A stretch of DNA of 64,000 nucleotides from Phoronis australis. Taxonomy: Eukaryota; Phoronida; Phoronidae. The stretch lies in the NCBI GenBank assembly GCA_002633005.1, contig NMRA01000638.1:135965-199964 (forward strand), given 5' to 3'. The translations under genes were made by a program, and so were the position numbers. Positions within the stretch are counted from its first letter, which is position 1. Every line of letters begins with the position of its first letter. Positions 47,465-59,600 of the stretch are shown one piece after another. The notes below the pieces were generated by a model. That model saw only the letters and a program-made list of their open reading frames with translations. It did no database searches and was not told the origin of the DNA.

Positions 47465-48315
47465 AACAAGAGCAACGCAGAGCGTTGAAATGCGCCAACA
47501 AATGCATCGCAAATGGTGTGCTTTTAGGGTTATTTATTTGTATCACAAAAATGGCCACTAGATGGCGCAAAAACGTACAATCCATCCAAAAATGGGAACA
47601 TGTCATATTTCATAAAAATCTGTCAAGGAACTTCAGAGAAACAAAGGAAAACAGAACAAAATGAAATTGCCACTTGTGGGCACAGCGTTCCATCCACCTG
47701 AAAGTAGTCGTCTGTTATCTTCATATAAGTTCACTTACTAAATTTAATAAAGATCATGCAGTGGGTTTTGGAGATACAGCTAAGGGCACAAAACAAAACA
47801 AAATTGCCACTAGGAGGCGCCACAGTAGTCAAAATCGTCAGAAAATCATCGTCAGCCGTCAACTTCACAGTAAGAACATACGTGCCAATTTTCACAATCA
47901 TCCTTTGAGCGGTTTGCGTGAGAGAGGGGTGCACGCGAAAAAACAGACTCGAAAACAGTAAAAATGGCCACTAGGCAGCGCAAACTACGTTGAATCCATC
48001 CGAAAACAGCAAGGACAGCATCATCTCACTAATAGGTGTATAGATACCAAATTTTATGAAAATCCGTTCAGGACTTTTGAAGATACAGAGATAAACGTAA
48101 AAAAACTAAAATTGCCACTAGGGGGCACACGGGTAGTCGGATCCGTCCGAAAGTTCCCTCATGCTATCCCATCCACGAAGAAACATGGGTGCAAAATTTC
48201 ATGAACATACGACAAGGCATTTTGGAGATAGAGCAGCAGACGCTGGACGGACGGTCGAACGGACGGAGATGACGGCATAATGCGTCCACATATAAATATG
48301 TGGGCGCATAAAAAA
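47465..48315 (+). repeat. Composite CTCF-motif repeat, copy 6 (near full length short form)
   Basis: Begins CAAGAGCAACGCAGAGCGTT and ends with the closing near-palindrome at about 48280-48311. Exact consensus matches at 47555-47568 and 48115-48128; monomers at 47669, 47810 and 47970 are off by one or more bases. With both ends present in 850 bp it is the best model for the element's limits. Confidence 0.85.
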
Positions 48316-49023
48316 TGAAAAAAATCTTCTGAAAGCCCGTTCAAAACTCTATCTAAATTGATGGTATTGCCTAGTTCCGAAAATTTTTCAAAACAATTGA
48401 AATTTTGGTTTTTTTTTTGAAATTCAAAGTCAAATAACTCGAAAACGGGAAGTCTGAGAAAAAATTGTTGCAGGTCATTTGAACGCGTATACCTCAGAGA
48501 ATCCACATGCAAAAAATCATGTCTTTTTCTCTTCCCGTTTAAAATGGCACTCCAGCACAACTGAAAATGGGTCAACATGCGCCAGATCCGCCATCTTGAA
48601 AACAACTTCCGTTTTTTTAATTCTGAATAATAGCATGTCATAAGAAAATAATACCTGAAAAATGTCGAAACAATTGGTCCTATAATGCGCCCTCTACATA
48701 ATAAAACGTTTTTACCTGAAATCGAGGTGCGCATGCACAAGTGCCGACATTTCTTTAACCAGAAATTAACAATTTCCAGTATACATGCAGCACACGTCTA
48801 GTCCAATAATTGTGCCGATTTTCAGTCTAGTACGGCAAAAATTGTAGCCTCCAGAAGCATTTGAATCTTACAATGAAAACAAAATGGCCACCACAGCCGC
48901 CATCTTGGATCCGATTATGACGAAAAACTATAGGCTTCCAGTACTTGCGAAAGTACGTGTTATGTGTAAATTTCCTGATTGGACAAAAATCGCGACCTGT
49001 ATCGTGCGAACGAACAAAAAAAC

Positions 49024-49168
49024 GGGAGCGCTTTGAGGAGTGACACTTGGCAAAATTAATCGAAAAGACGATGATGCGGAGGACGACGACAATCATGACG
49101 ATGAAGATGGCAATTATGAACAACATGATAACATTCATGTGAGTAGCGAAGCAGTAAGGCTGCAGTCT
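49024..49168 (+). repeat. Third diverged GAY/GAN-rich unit
   Basis: Shares GAGTGACACTTGGC, the triplet-rich middle, TAACATTCAT and the CTGCAGTCTTG end with the units at 47041-47364. A plus-strand frame through it reads DDDAEDDDNHDDEDG, but it is repeat DNA, not a gene. Confidence 0.7.
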
Positions 49169-49513
49169 TGTTTACGCGCCCGGTTTCTCGGACGGCAGAC
49201 GACAGAGGTTGATAGCAAATGACAGTCACCGGTTTGCATCAAAAGTAGGGAAAAAACTTGGCTTTTCTCATTCAAAAACACAAGTTAATCAGTTTCCTGG
49301 CATCTGTTTTCAACAAATTCCTCAAACAACGAGCCAAAGCTGACATACGCCTTGTAGATGAGTTGTAGGCACTAGAAAATACCCGGACAGACCTAACAGA
49401 AAGAAGTGACAACTTGAGACAGCAATAGTCAAGCTGTGTTGTTTAATGACTATAAATATACAGCATACCAAAGCACAATCAATTACACTGAGCATTATTT
49501 ACACTTCACTTAC

Positions 49514-49629
49514 CTTCAGCATCTAACAGCTTGGTCACACCAAACTCTTTTTCTGCTGTGTCAAATGCTAGCTCCAAGTTCTGTCTGGCTGTGTTGCTGC
49601 GCACTAGCCTGTAGTCTATGGCATCAGGT
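49514..49629 (-). CDS. Spectraplakin exon 3: CH2 domain, middle
   Basis: 116 nt, phase 2 to 1, translating to (R)PDAIDYRLVRSN, then NLELAFDTAEKEFGVTKLLDAE. The R-P-D motif opening the helix, followed by N-L-x-x-A-F and ending in LLDAED, is diagnostic of CH2 domains. Acceptor is tttttattgcag|A and donor is CTGAAG|GTAAGT. Confidence 0.95.
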
Positions 49630-51564
49630 CTGCAATAAAAAGCAATAAACATTTGCTACACAAACCAATAAAAACATTTCATAGTGTAACAAAACATAAG
49701 GTATAGCACCAAACTAATTCTTACTATGTTTTGACGTTATATGCCATTTCACGAAATTCTGAAAACTGGTGGGGATTTACATCGATGTCAGAAGACCTTG
49801 AGAAAAGGGCAAATTGCAATTATTTTTAACCGAAATTGTAGACATTTTACCGTTCCTGTGTTTTGATGGCTCAATTTTGCATTAATCAGAAAAAAATATT
49901 TCCAATTCTGAGGTAAGACGAAAGAACAGTTTTTGTTTTCCACTGGCAACTATGTCAGGGACAGGGTGGCATACTAATAGCAAGCTAAGCCATCTGAGAC
50001 TTGTTCGGTCTTAATTTGAAGTAGCAGGTTTTTGAGCTTCCAACTTGATGCTCAATATTTAACCATTACAACAACAGCAATGGCAAGAAAAACTACAAAA
50101 ACCACAGTAATTTGAAGGAACTGTTTAGTTGAAATCGAGAAGAGAATTCCTTAACACATCTCAAATTATTAGCGGATGCTTTAATATCAAATACATAATT
50201 TTATTTTAGGCAGTACATTACTACTTGTCTATTCAAAGTGTGATGCCCTGCTTCCACAAAACTAATGGTGACTTAACATTTTGAATTCCTGAAGTTACTA
50301 ACATATGAAGTTGTCTTGCATAACCTAAAACTTATCTCCACTTACAATGTTATTAAATCAAAAGGTGTGTCTAATGATTACAAGATTTCGAAATTAAAAA
50401 TGTACAGGTATAAATTAGGTCATGAAATAATCACACAACATAACCACCTAAGTGTATGCCCGAAGTCAACAAAAACTAGATTTACATGGTTTGGCGCCAC
50501 AAGCCTCTTATCTATCAATAACTATAATTTTGTATAAATAATACCACATGAACCAGACAGAAGCATGTACCAAGACAGAACTTGACTGTTAATATACACT
50601 TCACCTGCATGTGGCCCACACTTGCTAACTAGTCTCATCATTCATACAAACAGAATAAGATTGTTTGTTAATTTAACAGAATTTTTTTTTTTAAGTAACC
50701 ATACAAAAGTGGCTTCAACCAACCACAGAACATCTTGCATTTGTATCACATTTTGTGGTCAACATTAGCCATTTCTCTCATTTATTCAACAATCCAGATT
50801 CCATCAATGTTTGGCAAATATTTGTTGAGGGTGTGCACATCAAAACTAAGTGCTGATAATAGTTCTCACGACAGTGACACAAATGACCAAGAATGCCTTG
50901 TCACCAAACTTATCAGAAAACCCCAAGTTATGCATTAAAGTCTTGGAAGATAAGCCACAAATTAAGCCCACAAAATATGGTGGTGGTTTGAACCAGTTAT
51001 TAATGGAAACCAACCAACCGTCACTGGGAGATCTTCGACTCCGCGAAGAAGGGGGGGGGTTAACCACAATTTGGGGAAGAAAATGGCCAGTACCAAACCT
51101 AAAAGCAAATGCTGGAGGCACATATTTTGTTGAATCTGTGGGAGAAAACAACCAGACCCCAAAAATCCTCCTTGTAAAGAAAACACACGTTAGAACAGGA
51201 TAAACACAATGACCAAGCCTGGCAGACCAAATAACCAGATATGAAAATGCCAAAACTCAAACTTTGGCTGATGACTAATAACAGACTACAGTGTAAAGTC
51301 ATAGTCCCAATTCACACTGTTTTTCATGTTCCATAAGTTCTTTTCCCACTAAAAGTCCACCTCATTTTGCCTAGTGTAATTGAATACATAGCTCACAATA
51401 TGTCTCCCTAAACGAAGGACCTCTACAAAATTTTCCATGAGTTCATTTTCCATGAGTTTTATTTGCAGGAGCTCGACAAATAGCTTGTGTATTGTGGAAG
51501 ACCAAAAACGAGATTACGGTATGCCTACAAACCAACACGCGCAGTACGATATCGAGCTGCTTAC
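49630..51564 (-). other. Intron between exons 3 and 2
   Basis: 1.9 kb with several open frames on both strands (notably around 50850-51250), none with family motifs or splice support. A G9 run lies near 51050. Confidence 0.45.
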
Positions 51565-51731
51565 CTGTTTTTGTGCAATATTGAGCAGAAGGCCTTGCCA
51601 TCTCGCCAACTCGTTGAAAAGTCGTTGATCTTGACATCAGGGTAGCCATCGCACATCTGTCGACTCCACAACAATAACGCCTCCTTGGCCGTAAGCTCTT
51701 CTGTCTGGCCTGCCACAACCACATCGGAGAT
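51565..51731 (-). CDS. Spectraplakin exon 2: first half of CH2 (actin-binding) domain
   Basis: 55 codons plus 2 nt, reading ISDVVVAGQTEEL, then AKEALLLWSRQM, then WRDGKAFCSILHKN. This is the typical start of the second calponin-homology domain of plakins and spectrins: helix A ending in the LLLW segment, then the FSTSWRDGKAFCSILH helix. Acceptor is ttgtatcttcag|ATC; donor is AACAG|GTAAGC, leaving Arg split. In the family this exon follows the last CH1 exon; here the nearest upstream coding sequence found is the Cys/Lys first exon. Confidence 0.95.
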
Positions 51732-52122
51732 CTGAAGATACAAGATACTGGTCAGTGGTATATTGGTGATAGGGATCATAATACGAAACAGTAGTGCAAT
51801 TGTGATATGGGTTACAATAAGTAACAGTAATATAATTGTGACATGGGTTATTAATTGAAATAGTAGTGTTATGGTGATATGGATTATAGGTTGAAACAGT
51901 AGTATAATAGTATGTGGATTAAAATAAGAAACAATAGTATTTGAGATCAGAGAACAAAAGGTGCTGTACACATTGAGGATCTGATAATATGATATCTGTT
52001 AAACTTAAGAAATGGTAGTGTGCACATCAAAAAGGCATTTCCCACTGGCTCCAAAGCCCAGGTGTTGCCAAGGTGGATTTGACAGCTAAGCATTGACGTT
52101 TTGTCACAATCTGAATACTTAA

Positions 52123-53134
52123 AGGAGAATGCCACCATAAAAGAACATAATTTGTATCAATTTACATCCAGTAGTTCCACTCGATATCAGCAAGGTCAGT
52201 TCTTTTACCTGACACCAGACGGCTAACGAAGGTGCTGAAATCAACCAATGATATCACAGGTTCTAACACAGTCTGCTCAGCAGTTCAGAAGATGCTTACT
52301 GGTGTCAGCTTATCGCTTGAATTCATCACTATACACCAATAAATCATCAAAATTCTGTGCAAAACCTTTACAAATACATTGAGTGTTTAAACAAATGAGT
52401 CCTTTTGTTCCGCTAATAAGGATTTAAAGAAATTTTGAACGTACCGTAACCTACAACGTGTGGTATGCCAACTTACTGAGGTCGGTCGTGGGAAGTTTGG
52501 AGTCTGCTCGGTGATAACTTAGAATTTTTTCCTCCAAGAAATACAGGCAGGAGAGCATAGCCGTATGTTGTAATTTTAGACTTGTGAATTTTTTGTTCTA
52601 AACACAAAACGTTCGTTATAATCCAGAGGCTTGTAACCAGATCCCGCCCGTCGCGGCCGGACTGGAGACATTACGAACATAAACCAGCTGGGTTAAGTCG
52701 GCTGCGAAAGTTGAAAATTAAACTTCCAGTCACGAAAAGACTAGACTAGTGAACCAGAGAAATGATGTGAATATTTTGGTGAGTTCGCAACGAAATTGCA
52801 AATCTCATACTTGGTATTAACGGCGTACTTTTCATTCTTTACTGCCGGGAACCACTTCCACAGCATTTCGGGTTCTCGAGGAAATCAAGAAAAAAAAACA
52901 ATATACCCGCTTTCCTCACAGCTTCATGGTTCGCACAAGCAGGAATGATATGCTACACCATAGCGGCACACACTCAGCTGAAGAACCACTGACATCGCTG
53001 CTTCATGTACTCACTTTCCTCACAAGTTCACACAACACCTTTCGGTGAGGTGAGATCAAATGTATACTAGGTGACATAGATATGAACCGATTAAGAGGGT
53101 AACAAAAACAAATTAAATCTGGTGGCATTCTCCT
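52123..53134. mobile_element. TTAA-flanked miniature DNA transposon, Kolobok-like
   Basis: Inverted termini AGGAGAATGCCACCA at both ends and TTAA on both sides (52119-52122 and 53135-53138). Length is 1,012 bp, no coding capacity recognised. The first seven bases (AGGAGAA) match the left end of the larger element at 20663, which suggests the same or a related transposase moved both. Confidence 0.85.
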
Positions 53135-53506
53135 TTAACTTTGATGCTATCGAGTTATCAGCAGGGGTCAATGCCTGCATTTGCAAACAGCGAGTGGTGA
53201 CTGGTTATTATTTGTTAATATTTTGTTCTAATCATAATTATTTTGGCGGTATAAGCATTCTGTTTCAAATTATTATTCGATGGATACTTTATATTAAGCT
53301 GAAGCTGATGGGAACACTAACGCTTAACTTTGAGATTAAGTAGCGAAGTTAACTGCATGGGAAAAGGCCTAAAGATCTATGTACAATGGAATCCGAAGAC
53401 AGTAGAAAAATTATAGGAACTACAATGGAAACCAGACGATAGCAGTATGGAGCAGTGCTCATTACTCAAAATTACCATCAATGAGCTAGAGTTAGAAAAG
53501 TGACAT

Positions 53507-54972
53507 ACCGTATTCGCCCTAATAACCGTCCAGGGCGCTTAGAAAAATTTGTTTCAGGGGCGCTTATTGTAACCCAAGACAGTTGAAACACGGTCTTCGA
53601 AACGGGTGAAATCAGAAGCTAAGATTCATTATATTTACGCTCTGTGACGTATCTGCAACCTATGACAGACTTTCCACAAAATTATGGTGCATTGCTATCA
53701 AACTTTTCTGTTAAGTTACGATTATTTTACAGTAATGTGTGGTGAAATCCCAGTGAGTGACTGCCTCACAATCGTCCACATGGCAACTTGAATGCTTGAA
53801 TAAAAATACAGTTTTGACTCAAGCAAATTACATGAAATCCTCCTTAAGGTTTCCAACTAGCGTCCCTAAGATTTTTAAGTTACCGTGGAGTCGGGATTAA
53901 CGCCAGGTTAAATTATCTGTGCTACATCATGCCATCTAAGATCGGCAACATGAGAAAAGTCTCTGGACAAACACACATGTTGTTGTCATATGAGTAAGCG
54001 AGTGCGTGCATGTCACCAGAGTTCATTTGCCAGAGTAAACACAATCTAACAAGCAAGATGTGCATTGTATCCAAAGAAATTAGCACAAACAGTAGGCCTA
54101 AAGCACGTGTTTCATTCAGCACTTGCCAGTCTCGTGCCAATAACGTTCCACATTATTTGTTTCGGTAAGNGCCCATATTAGTCACCATGTGGCTGGATGC
54201 CTACGTGACTATCTTGACAGTTATTTTTCGGTGTAAGGGTGAGTAAGCATTCTCTGTCAGTTGTCATTTTATCAGATATTTGGCTTTAAAAACACGAGTT
54301 ATGATTAATCAAACAATCCTCTTAAAAATAACGCAAACATTTTTATAGTAACAGAAACTGTCGGAAATTAGTGCCAATACTCATTTCTTGCAGATGCTAT
54401 GCTACCAGTTACATGAATGGTTAGTTCCTGGCTAAGGTCTTTCTTTGATGACAGGTACATGTATGTAGCCCATGCTTCCTGGCCATGTGCTATTACCAGA
54501 AATATCTAAAATACAATCCCGTTGACAAGTATGCTACATCTGTTCTGAAAGGCAAGACCATAGTAGGACACATTCCAGTAAGATCAGCAAAACTTAAGTG
54601 TGCTTTTCTCTCAAGAAACTTGCTCTACTGAAGGCATGTCTATCTGGAAGAATATCTTAGTTCCAAGACAAGACGAGCAGCAACCGAGGTACATAAAAAC
54701 CATCGGGATCATGACGTCACCGTATCGTGTGCGCTATTCCACTTCAGCCCGTTGAAGTCCCTTACTTCAATCCACCGACTCATATTTTAACTGACGTGCT
54801 TGAAGTCCGACATCAGTGTAGCTCCGTGAGGATAAAATCGGTCCTTTCTGCAGTAAGCAGCCACTCCTGACTTTTCAAAAATTTAACTGCCCGTGCTCGG
54901 CTTACCGCTCACCCCCTATTTTTATAGATTCCCAATTTAAGCGCCCTGGGTGGTAACCCGGACGAGTACGGT
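53507..54972. mobile_element. Terminal-inverted-repeat element, copy C
   Basis: Left end ACCGTATTCGCCCTAATAAC; right end is the degenerate inverse (GACGAGTACGGT, with AAGCGCCCTGGGTGGTAA before it, mirroring CCAGGGCGCTT on the left). Length 1,466 bp. The inside is homologous to copies A and B. An undetermined base (N) lies at 54170. No transposase seen. Confidence 0.85.
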
Positions 54973-55554
54973 ACTCTGTACTAGACACTGAGAGATGGTT
55001 CATCCGTCAAGAATTGTTTATAAGATATTTTTGGTGAGCTTTCGCATTCTACGCCTCTTGAAATTTGTGTTTTTTGGTGGAGCCTAGCATTTTTTTGATA
55101 TGGTGAGTAAGCCTTTCTTAAACAATTAACACAAACCAAATAGAGTTCATAGATCTACTCAACTGGAAAATTCATAGCGGCTAACTTTCCAGTTTGAAGT
55201 TTGCAATCGTAGCTTGACTTACTAGCGCAGCTACAAAAGACCTTAAGTGCTTATTGTTCTTTTGATTAAAACATTAACTATCCAATAACCTTCTTGGGAA
55301 AACCCAGAAAGGTCTCAGGAACTAAAGACAAATTGGTACCCTCAAAAGAGCAGGGTGATGTGTAAAATGGACTAAACATATGGCATCATTCATCTTGCTA
55401 GAGCTATGCTAGAGGTTCTAATTAACACCTGCTAATCACATATCAGAGAGGGCAGCCTTATCTTTTACAATATACATAGACAGGCTTTGGTCCTTCTGTA
55501 ATGGGCCCAGTAACAGGTCACCAACTGTATGATAAGACAGATAGCATAGAGTAA

Positions 55555-55660
55555 CAAGAGCAACACAGATCCTTGAAATACACCCATCACAGCAATGCAA
55601 ACAGTGTGGTTCTAAGAGTTATTTATTAGTGTCAAAAATAGTGGCATTGAATAATAGGCC
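55555..55660 (+). repeat. Truncated composite repeat, copy 7
   Basis: Only the 5' start remains: CAAGAGCAACACAGATCCTT, then a diverged form of the conserved start up to TTATTTATTAGTGTCAAAAA. No core motif is retained. Confidence 0.7.
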
Positions 55661-58600
55661 ATAGTCCATTCGACTCTAGGAAGCCTAGAAAATCACTTCC
55701 ATGGCCACTTTTTGGGGGCAAGATAATTTTGGTGTTTTTAAGGTCATTAAGTACTACTAAGTCGATTTGCCGAAGCTGAGAAAAAGCCGATTAAACTGGG
55801 ACGAATGAAAAACTCTTCGCTTAATTATTCTGTATTTCGTTCAATATAACCTATACATGCCTAAACCATGATAGCTATTTCAACATTCACTCACAATGTC
55901 AATTGAATTTGAAGTGCATAATTAACTAAATTATCATTAAAACATACCGTCCCCAGCCACGAGCACGGATCAACTCTTGTTGATGTTTGACCTACTTAAA
56001 AGTAGGCCACAGTTCATTGTTATATACCGTACACAGTCTGTACACAGTCTGTACACGTCAAGTGCCGGGAGAATGACACGAAACCAAGTAAGAAATGGAT
56101 AACAAAAATCGAGTCGGTGCTTAAAGCATGTCGTTAGCATGAAATCGAAACAGTGAAATGTCAACTTACTTCTTGAATTAAGGATTATGGGTGAGGATTT
56201 AACTCTTTTCACAATTAACTTGCTGTATTCATGACCACAGCGGCGAGAGGTGACTCCTAGCATTCATTCTCAACAGTTGTATACATGGAGACGCAAACTC
56301 ACTCAGGATCAAAACTACGTTTTGTATTTGTTTTCCGCGGCACCGTTCTATCATAAGTACACCTGGTTGACTCAGTGTCATGGCGACTTGGTGAATGAAA
56401 GCACTGAGGGTACATACAAAGCTGCTCTGTACCTGGCAGGATATTCGATTTGAGTGACAGCCCTGTAACGTTTGACTTCCGATAAGTTGTAAACAAATAT
56501 TCACCCATTATATATTTCGTATTTGAAGTTCGCCAAGAAGGAAGATAAGGTATTTTGCTAGACACATGCAATATTGTAAAAACGGACAATTTTTGTGAAT
56601 AAGGTTTGAGATAACCTAACTTCGGTTGTTACTCTGCAAGTGAAACTTCGTTTAAAATAGTAGCAAAGTTTCGGTACTCACCAGTCAAAGCGAAGCTTTG
56701 TCAAAGTTATTGGTAAAGGCCGCGAAACTAATATACGACGATGCGAGACTCGCAAAATGTGTTCTTTGTTATTGTAGCGTAGCCGACGTGCTCTCAATAG
56801 GCACACGTAAATAAATAAAAGAAAGCATATCTGATGAAGAATAACTCTGATCATTTTCATAAACACTCGTAAATGGCAGGAAAACAATTTGCAGTTAATC
56901 TCGAACCCACTACTCAATATTCGTCTGATAGTACGAATGAACAGCGTCATATGATATCTTGGTGATAACTTCGATATCGCTCCTTAAGTGAGAAAGGTAA
57001 GTGAAATTTCGTGAAGCTTCGGTAAACTGAAGTTCCCCTAATAGGAAAGTACTTTTATATGACAGTGTTTATACCAATTCATATCTCAATGTGTGCATAT
57101 GCATGGAAACTAGAGCAGTGGGACTACCTCAGGTCTAACCAGAAAGGGCAGTACCAGTAAAGTTAATGAACACATGTCTAAATATACAGTAACTATAATA
57201 CAGTCTACAACTGCCAAAAGAATTTGACTACCTGGCTTTGCATCTCTTGATCACAGACCTCGAAGTTTCTAGTCCATTTGTTAAACTGAATTGTCAGTTG
57301 AATTTTAGTTTTCCTGTGTGCAGACATCAATCATGTCCAATTCACCCTAATCAAATTGTAAACCCAGCCAGGTCACCAAGCCAATTCAACAAGTTCTATG
57401 AATGGAAGTAAATTCTTTCAGCCTACTATAATGGATATGCTCTAGCTGTCACAAGTATTTGGATGATCACACAGCTACACATTGAAGAGTAACATCAATA
57501 TCATTACTTGTCATCACACAGTAGATCCATTCATCCAGGTAGATATATCAGTGTGAGCCATCATTTTCACCTGCCTGAACATCTACAGGTGTGTTTATAC
57601 ATGCAAGACATTGCTGCAGTTAGTTGACTGATCACAGTGTGTCCGCACACGGCCAAGAAATAATTGAGCATCAGTTATCAAACAGTCAGATTTACGCAAC
57701 AAAGGAGTTCATGAGCTGAAGTTGATCTGCAAACTAACTGTAATCCAAGTCATTGCTCCACCACACCTGAGCCTGCTGAGAGATCACTGGGCCAAAATGA
57801 CAACTGAGAATCCTTCAACAAGTTGATCTCATTCTTCCAAGAGTTCAGTTAAGGCTGAGTAACTCAGGTGTCTAATAAATGTCACTGATGACATACTCGA
57901 GCATGTTAACAATGAGATTTTTAAGGCCTTCAAGAGGATGCCAAAGCAGGTCTAATCTAGACAGCAAAGCACTTCAAACTTAACTTAATAAATTGCAGCA
58001 GTCCCACCATGTTCAACCAGGACATTTATCATCTAACATTAGCATAAGTAAAACCTGCTTCAATAATATTATGCAACTCAAAAGCAATAAGTTTCATCAA
58101 TTTAGGGTCACTTGATCACCAGCTATTTTTAAAATGTTTGAAATCAAATCCCTTGAGCAAACAAAACACTAACTCTTGAGTTAAAAGGTTACAAATCCAG
58201 GACACAATCCTTTTAGTAAACATGCATGGGAGAGATTGCAATATGGTGGCTCCACTGCAGGAAGAATGGCTACAACTTCACCTTAAGTTTGTAAAGATAA
58301 AATCGGCAAATAAAAATGGCAAACACAGATTTTAGTTCAATGACCGATTAGAATTCCAAGTATTGCTTGTCGAATAGAGATTAAAGTGAAAAAAGAAACT
58401 GTTGCACCTAAGCTAAAAATAAATCAAAGCTTGCTAATTGGAATCTGAAAATGATTGCAAGAAATTGTGGTGTGGAGATAACCTGTGGCAGAAAAGCCAT
58501 AAAGGCAACAATTCGGGAGGGGGGACTTCATCTACAGCACAGGTGACATTTTTTTACTTAAGCATTTTTCATAAACTCAGCAGTTATACCATTTCCAAGT

Positions 58601-58864
58601 TCTATGCCATAGCTACCAATAGGCAATGTTTTGAGGAACTATGGGAAACTTTTTAAAACAATGTTAGAAACCTTTGAAAAATGAAAATAGGTCAATTTTG
58701 CTTAATAAATCACCTACGATAAAATCTTTCAATGTTCTGAGCTAAGTCGAACCTAAACAATGCCACCATCTCCTCTGGCCCCAGTAGAGACGGTGAAACT
58801 CCTGTAGCATCCGGAAGCTTTTCTATGAATTACGTCTCACACTGATTAAAACATCAAAGTCCTA

Positions 58865-58905
58865 TTTTTACACTGTACGCGCAAGGAGTGTGCGCAGTGT
58901 AAAAA
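58865..58905. repeat. Short imperfect hairpin
   Basis: TTTTTACACTG on the left is mirrored by CAGTGTAAAAA on the right, with further pairing of ACGCGCA and TGTGCG in between. Function unknown; could be a small insertion end or chance. Confidence 0.5.
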
Positions 58906-59464
58906 TGACCAGTTGCCGATTTGGACAACTGAATAAAGGACTGCTTGAAAAAAGTTGGAATACGGGAGAATTTGTTTGAGTTGGAAGGAATTAAAGACAT
59001 CGACAGCCTCCTAAGGCGTCCCTCTGTGTACAAAAAGCACTTATAGTTTCACAGTCTCTACTAAGGCCAGTCAAGATGGTGGCACTGTCTAAGTACAATC
59101 CAGGAGTAAAGGACAGTTTTAAAATTTTGTTCTTGGGCAGTCATTTTATTCCTTGGAAGCCTTTACCATACTCAAACATACTTGGTGTGAGGAAGACCCA
59201 AAGCAACATCACATTTATGGTCCACCAACTGACAGCTCAATAATAATCTATGTAGATAATGTCCCAACATTACATCATGAACAAACACTGAACAAGCTGA
59301 GCTGCTCAATAGGTTTAATTACAACAAGTGTGTTCTCAGGATATCCACAGGTAGAGGTGATAGCCATTGGTCAGAGTGCACAATGACCACTACATGGTAA
59401 ATCAATCAGTGATAAAGCTGTCACTTCATTATGAAAGCACCACTACTGGGAAGTTCTCAAGCAC

Positions 59465-59600
59465 CTGCCAGGGTGTTCCATCGAAATTGGAATCCCGGTG
59501 TAAAACAGATATCCCATAGTTGAAAACAGACTCCTGCACCTTCAAAACAGCTAACCAGCCCAAAAAACACCAACCCCGACAATCGGGGACAGAAACACCC
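59465..59600 (-). repeat. Unclassified interspersed repeat, copy 1
   Basis: On the minus strand it shares GTGTTTTTTGGGCTGGTTA, then CAGGAGTCTGTTTTC-like and GGATATCTGTTTTACAC-like blocks, and GGAACACC with 62150-62260 on the plus strand. About 110 bp are alignable. Confidence 0.7.

Larger units (their letters stand above)
46600..49513 (-). other. Intron between exons 4 and 3
   Basis: 2.9 kb holding two adjacent and one distant copy of a ~150-170-bp unit rich in GAY/GAN codon-like triplets (47041-47364 and about 49024-49168) and composite repeat copy 6 (47465-48315). 48316-49020 is A/T-rich sequence in which I see no gene, although a long open frame crosses it. Confidence 0.5.

Noticed and set aside
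48159-48740. 193-codon minus-strand open frame
   Set aside because: It begins in non-repeat AT-rich DNA and runs backwards through the end of composite repeat copy 6; no domain, no splice support.
50846-51253. Overlapping open frames on both strands of the intron before exon 2
   Set aside because: Mutually antisense, no motifs, no splice sites fitting the host gene.
58745-58865. Minus-strand open stretch ending in a donor-like AG|GTGATT, considered as a missing CH1 exon
   Set aside because: The translation (...LLGPEEMVALFRFDLAQNIE...) has no CH1 motif, the acceptor lacks a pyrimidine tract, and about 39 open codons can occur by chance.
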